From Hydrogenophaga aromaticivorans (GTDB lineage: Bacteria; Pseudomonadota; Gammaproteobacteria; Burkholderiales; Burkholderiaceae_C), in NCBI RefSeq assembly GCF_013387465.1, contig NZ_VYGV01000001.1:242501-306500 (forward strand): a stretch of 64,000 nt of DNA, read 5' to 3'. The notes below the pieces were generated by a model. The model was not told where the DNA came from. It saw nothing but the letters and a program-made list of their open reading frames with translations, and did not search any database. Every line of letters starts with the position of its first letter. Within the stretch, counting starts at the first letter, position 1. Both the position numbers and the translations under genes were made by a program. Below are positions 61,221-64,000 of the stretch, piece by piece.

Positions 61221-61964
61221 TCACCATGCCACAGGTGATTGTCCGGACGCTTTCAGCCAGCGGTTGACGGCGCCGAAATGGCCGCAACCGAGGAACGGCG
61301 CTGGACCCCGGCTCGCCGACAGGGGCGATGGGTGGTTGGCACACAGCACCTGATGGCGGGCACCATCGATCAGCGCGGCCTTTTTCTGGGCGTGGGCGCC
61401 CCACAGCAGAAACAGTTTGGGGCCGCCTGTTTCGCTGCAACGCCGGATCAGGGCGTCGGTCAGCACTTCCCAGCCACGACCGGCATGGCTGGCGGGCAGG
61501 CCGTCTTCCACGGTCAGGCAGGTGTTGAGCAGGAGCACGCCCTGCCCGGCCCAACGCACCAGCGAGCCGCTGGACGGCGGCGCCATACCCAGATCGCGCT
61601 GCAGCTCCTTGAACATGTTGCGCAGGCTGGGCGGAATCCTGACACCGGGTACAACAGAAAATGCCAGCCCCTCGGCCTGGCCAGGTCCGTGGTACGGGTC
61701 CTGGCCCAGGATCACCACCCGCACATCGGCCAGCGGCGTCAGCGTCAGGGCCCGCAGCGGCTGCGGCGGATAGATGACGGCACCGCTGTCCAGCCGCTGC
61801 TGCAAGAAGGCTTTCAGTGACTGCCCGGCGGAAGACGCCCAAAAGCCGTTGACCAGCGCCGCCCAGTCGGCCTGGACCGGCCACTGTGCGGGATCGGCCG
61901 CCTGCAGCCGCGGGGTCAGAACCTCTGGACCTGCCACACCACCCCAATCCAATGCGCCTTGCAT
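61221..61964 (-). CDS. ung: uracil-DNA glycosylase (family 1)
   Basis: A 247-residue base-excision repair enzyme that removes uracil from DNA. The catalytic water-activating loop is ILGQDPYHGPGQAEGLAFSV, and the leucine-loop region is NHPSPLSASRG with the second catalytic His. It ends close to the tRNA-Tyr promoter and starts 10 bp downstream of the trpC stop on the same strand, so it may be read from the trp operon. The ATG at 61964 (MQGALDWGG) avoids running into trpC. Confidence 0.95.
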   Translation of the reverse strand: MQGALDWGGVAGPEVLTPRLQAADPAQWPVQADWAALVNGFWASSAGQSLKAFLQQRLDSGAVIYPPQPLRALTLTPLADVRVVILGQDPYHGPGQAEGLAFSVVPGVRIPPSLRNMFKELQRDLGMAPPSSGSLVRWAGQGVLLLNTCLTVEDGLPASHAGRGWEVLTDALIRRCSETGGPKLFLLWGAHAQKKAALIDGARHQVLCANHPSPLSASRGPAPFLGCGHFGAVNRWLKASGQSPVAW

Positions 61965-61974
61965 CGATCCGTGC

Positions 61975-62775
61975 TCAGGCAAACAGCTCGGCCAGTGCCA
62001 GACCCGGCTCGGGCGCGCGCATGAAGGCTTCGCCCACCAGGAAGGCGTGCACACCCGCAGCGCGCATCTTGGTGACGTCGTCGCGGCCGAGAATGCCGGA
62101 CTCGGTGACCAGCAGGCGGTCGGCCGGCACATCGGGCAGCATGTCCAGCGTGGTCTGCAGCGTGACGTCGAAGGTGCGCAGGTTGCGGTTGTTGATGCCC
62201 ACCAGCGGTGTTTTGAGCTTGAGCGCACGCTGCAGTTCGGCGCGGTCGTGCACCTCCACCAGCACCGCCATGTTCATGCTGAGGGCAATCGCTTCCAGAT
62301 CGGCCATCTGCGCGTCGTCCAGACAGGCGGCGATCAGCAGGATGGCGTCGGCCCCCATGGCGCGGGCCTCGTAGACCTGGTACGGGTCCACCATGAAGTC
62401 CTTGCGCAGCACCGGGAGGTCGCAGCTGGCACGGGCCTGTTTCAGGTAGTCGGAACTGCCCTGGAAAAACTGTTTGTCGGTCAACACCGACAGGCAGGCG
62501 GCGCTGACCTGGCCATTGCCTTCGGCGTAGCTCTGGGCGATGTCGGCCGGAATGAAGTCTTCGCGCAGCACGCCCTTGCTCGGGCTGGCCTTCTTGATCT
62601 CGGCGATCACCGCGGCCTGGCCGGCGGCGATCTTGGCCCTCAAGGCACCCTCGAAGTCGCGCGTGAGCAAACGGCTTTCGGCGTCGAAGCGCACCACGTC
62701 CAGCGGTTTCTTCTTGCGCGCGGCGGCGATTTCTTCGTGCTTGACGGCCACGATCTTGTTGAGGATGTCACTCAT
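61975..62775 (-). CDS. trpC: indole-3-glycerol phosphate synthase
   Basis: A 266-residue TIM-barrel enzyme of tryptophan synthesis. Signature segments are [19 protein letters not shown] with the catalytic Lys, [20 protein letters not shown], and [20 protein letters not shown]. It is monofunctional, as is usual outside enterobacteria. Its start overlaps the stop of a tiny upstream gene by 8 bp, and trpD precedes that gene. Confidence 0.97.
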   Translation of the reverse strand: MSDILNKIVAVKHEEIAAARKKKPLDVVRFDAESRLLTRDFEGALRAKIAAGQAAVIAEIKKASPSKGVLREDFIPADIAQSYAEGNGQVSAACLSVLTDKQFFQGSSDYLKQARASCDLPVLRKDFMVDPYQVYEARAMGADAILLIAACLDDAQMADLEAIALSMNMAVLVEVHDRAELQRALKLKTPLVGINNRNLRTFDVTLQTTLDMLPDVPADRLLVTESGILGRDDVTKMRAAGVHAFLVGEAFMRAPEPGLALAELFA

Positions 62776-62917
62776 GGGTATTGTTTTCCTGAGGTGGAGG
62801 CGACTGGAGCACCTTCTTGATAACCCGGTGCATCACCACACCGGCCACGATGAACAGCAACGAAATGCCGATGGCGATCCATGCGCCTTCGTTTTGCAGC
62901 CAGACAGGCAGATTCAT
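62768..62917 (-). CDS. small single-pass membrane protein between trpD and trpC
   Basis: A 49-residue ORF starting ATG at 62917: [13 protein letters not shown], then one hydrophobic helix ([17 protein letters not shown]), then a basic and polar tail ending ENNTHE. It begins 8 bp after the trpD stop and overlaps the trpC start by 8 bp, which is the spacing expected of a translated gene in an operon. No strong ribosome binding site is visible. I do not recognise a family. The alternative is chance open sequence in a 150-bp gap, but the tight fit favours a real gene. Confidence 0.6.
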   Translation of the reverse strand: MNLPVWLQNEGAWIAIGISLLFIVAGVVMHRVIKKVLQSPPPQENNTHE

Positions 62918-62925
62918 GGCATCGA

Positions 62926-63993
62926 TCAGGGGCCGACCGGCGCCGTGGCGGCTTGGGTGAAATCGGTCAGATCACGCAGCTTCTGCGCAGCCGCACCGGA
63001 CTCGATGGCGCGCCGCGCCAGCGCGATGCCCTGCGGCATGCCGTCACACACATTGGCGGCATAGAGCGCCACCCCGGCATTGAGCGACACGATGTCTTTG
63101 GCGGCCTTGATGGTCGGTTCGTCGCTGTTGTTCAACACGCCCATCAGCATGGCCTTGGAATCTTCGGGCGTTTCCACGCGCAGCGTGCGGTTGCTCGCCA
63201 TCGTGAGGCCGAAATCTTCGGGGTGGATCTCGTATTCGGTGATCTCGCCGTTTTTCAGTTCACCCACCATGGTGGCCGCGCCGAGCGAGACCTCGTCCAT
63301 GCCGTCGCGGCCGTAGACCACCACCGCGTGCTCTGCGCCCAGGCGCTGCAGGGCGCGCACCTGGATGCCGACCAGATCGGGGTGGAACACGCCCATCAGG
63401 ATGTTGGGCGCCGAGGCCGGGTTGGTCAGCGGGCCGAGGATGTTGAAGATGGTCTTCATGCCCAGCTCGCGGCGCACCGGCGCCACGTTTTTCATGGCCG
63501 GGTGGTGGTTCGGCGCGAACATGAAGCCCACGCCCACTTTTTCAATGCAACGCGCGATGGCATCGGGAGCGAGGTTGATGTTGATGCCCAGGCTCTCAAG
63601 CACGTCGGCGCTGCCGCTCTTGCTGGAAACGCTGCGCCCACCGTGCTTGCTGACCTTGGCGCCCGCGGCCGCGGCCACGAACATGGAGCAGGTGGAGATG
63701 TTGAAGGTGTGCGAACCGTCACCGCCGGTGCCCACGATGTCCACCAAGTGCGTCTTGTCGGCCACGTGCACCTTGGTGGAGAACTCGCGCATCACCTGCG
63801 CGGCGGCGGTGATCTCGCCGATGGTCTCCTTCTTCACGCGCAGGCCGGTGATGAAGGCCGCCATCATGACCGGTGACATCTCGCCACTCATGATCAGACG
63901 CATGAGATGCAGCATCTCGTCGTGGAAGATCTCGCGGTGTTCGATGGTGCGCTGCAGGGCTTCCTGCGGGGTGATCTTGTGGCTGTGGGGCAT
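62926..63993 (-). CDS. trpD: anthranilate phosphoribosyltransferase
   Basis: A 355-residue enzyme that joins anthranilate to PRPP in tryptophan synthesis. The PRPP-binding [14 protein letters not shown] motif, [20 protein letters not shown] and the late [15 protein letters not shown] segment are diagnostic. It is monofunctional, without a TrpG domain. It lies upstream of the small membrane-protein gene and trpC; the upstream trpE/trpG genes would be outside the window. Confidence 0.97.
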   Translation of the reverse strand: MPHSHKITPQEALQRTIEHREIFHDEMLHLMRLIMSGEMSPVMMAAFITGLRVKKETIGEITAAAQVMREFSTKVHVADKTHLVDIVGTGGDGSHTFNISTCSMFVAAAAGAKVSKHGGRSVSSKSGSADVLESLGININLAPDAIARCIEKVGVGFMFAPNHHPAMKNVAPVRRELGMKTIFNILGPLTNPASAPNILMGVFHPDLVGIQVRALQRLGAEHAVVVYGRDGMDEVSLGAATMVGELKNGEITEYEIHPEDFGLTMASNRTLRVETPEDSKAMLMGVLNNSDEPTIKAAKDIVSLNAGVALYAANVCDGMPQGIALARRAIESGAAAQKLRDLTDFTQAATAPVGP

Positions 63994-64000
63994 GTGTGTC

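Overview
The window is a dense, high-GC chromosomal segment of a betaproteobacterium. Gene content and order point to Burkholderiales, most likely Comamonadaceae (Hydrogenophaga-like). The tRNA-Tyr/Gly/Thr - tuf - tRNA-Trp - secE - nusG - rplKAJL - rpoBC block, an NtrY/NtrX-type pair next to rsmB, and a dispersed GC-rich palindromic repeat of the kind common in Comamonadaceae all support this. No species can be named from the sequence alone. There is no phage, IS element or CRISPR array.

Layout. 0.2-4.3 kb: ABC-F ATPase Uup and a soluble hybrid histidine kinase. 4.3-11.9 kb: a divergently transcribed MocR-type regulator facing a tightly coupled seven-gene run (LysE exporter, EamA exporter, PLP aminotransferase, GST, PhzF-like isomerase, VOC protein, threonine-dehydratase-like enzyme), probably one amino-acid handling regulon. 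12-16.9 kb: a membrane hybrid kinase, a histidine phosphatase, a creatininase-family amidohydrolase and an AlaX editing protein. 17-21.5 kb: cyclopropane fatty acid synthase, a DsbD-type thiol reductase and a redoxin. 21.5-24.8 kb is more accessory: a decayed UPF0158-like gene, a phytochelatin-synthase-like protease, a DUF4396 membrane protein and a methyltransferase. 25-28.7 kb: hemE and priA. 28.8-30.8 kb: a GAF protein coupled to a degenerate receiver, DUF167 and a phosphoglycerate-mutase-like phosphatase. 30.9-38.3 kb: katG, an AEC permease, rep helicase and a di-heme cytochrome c peroxidase, so two peroxide-detoxifying enzymes lie about 4 kb apart. 38.3-40.2 kb: two unknown genes and tRNA-Phe, with signs of a small tRNA-targeted insertion. 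40.2-47 kb: an NtrX-like regulator lacking its AAA+ domain, an NtrY-like kinase, DUF4390, rsmB, an M48 peptidase and LemA. 47.1-61.2 kb: the transcription/translation block, all on the minus strand. 61.2-64 kb: ung, trpC, a tiny membrane-protein gene and trpD.

The most unusual signals are non-coding. Two diverged copies of an approximately 280-bp intergenic element, 3.37 kb apart, each carry two perfect DnaA boxes (TTATGCACA and TTATCCACA) at similar spacing; one copy lies directly upstream of priA. Three copies of an 80-90 bp GC-rich repeat sit at gene ends, and two of them supply the last codons of the adjacent gene. A different palindromic repeat is inserted in frame inside priA. A partial tRNA-Phe 3' end duplication flanks a lone unknown gene. 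A 16-bp stem-loop lies between rplL and rpoB. The MocR-controlled cluster is the best candidate for an uncharacterised metabolic system.
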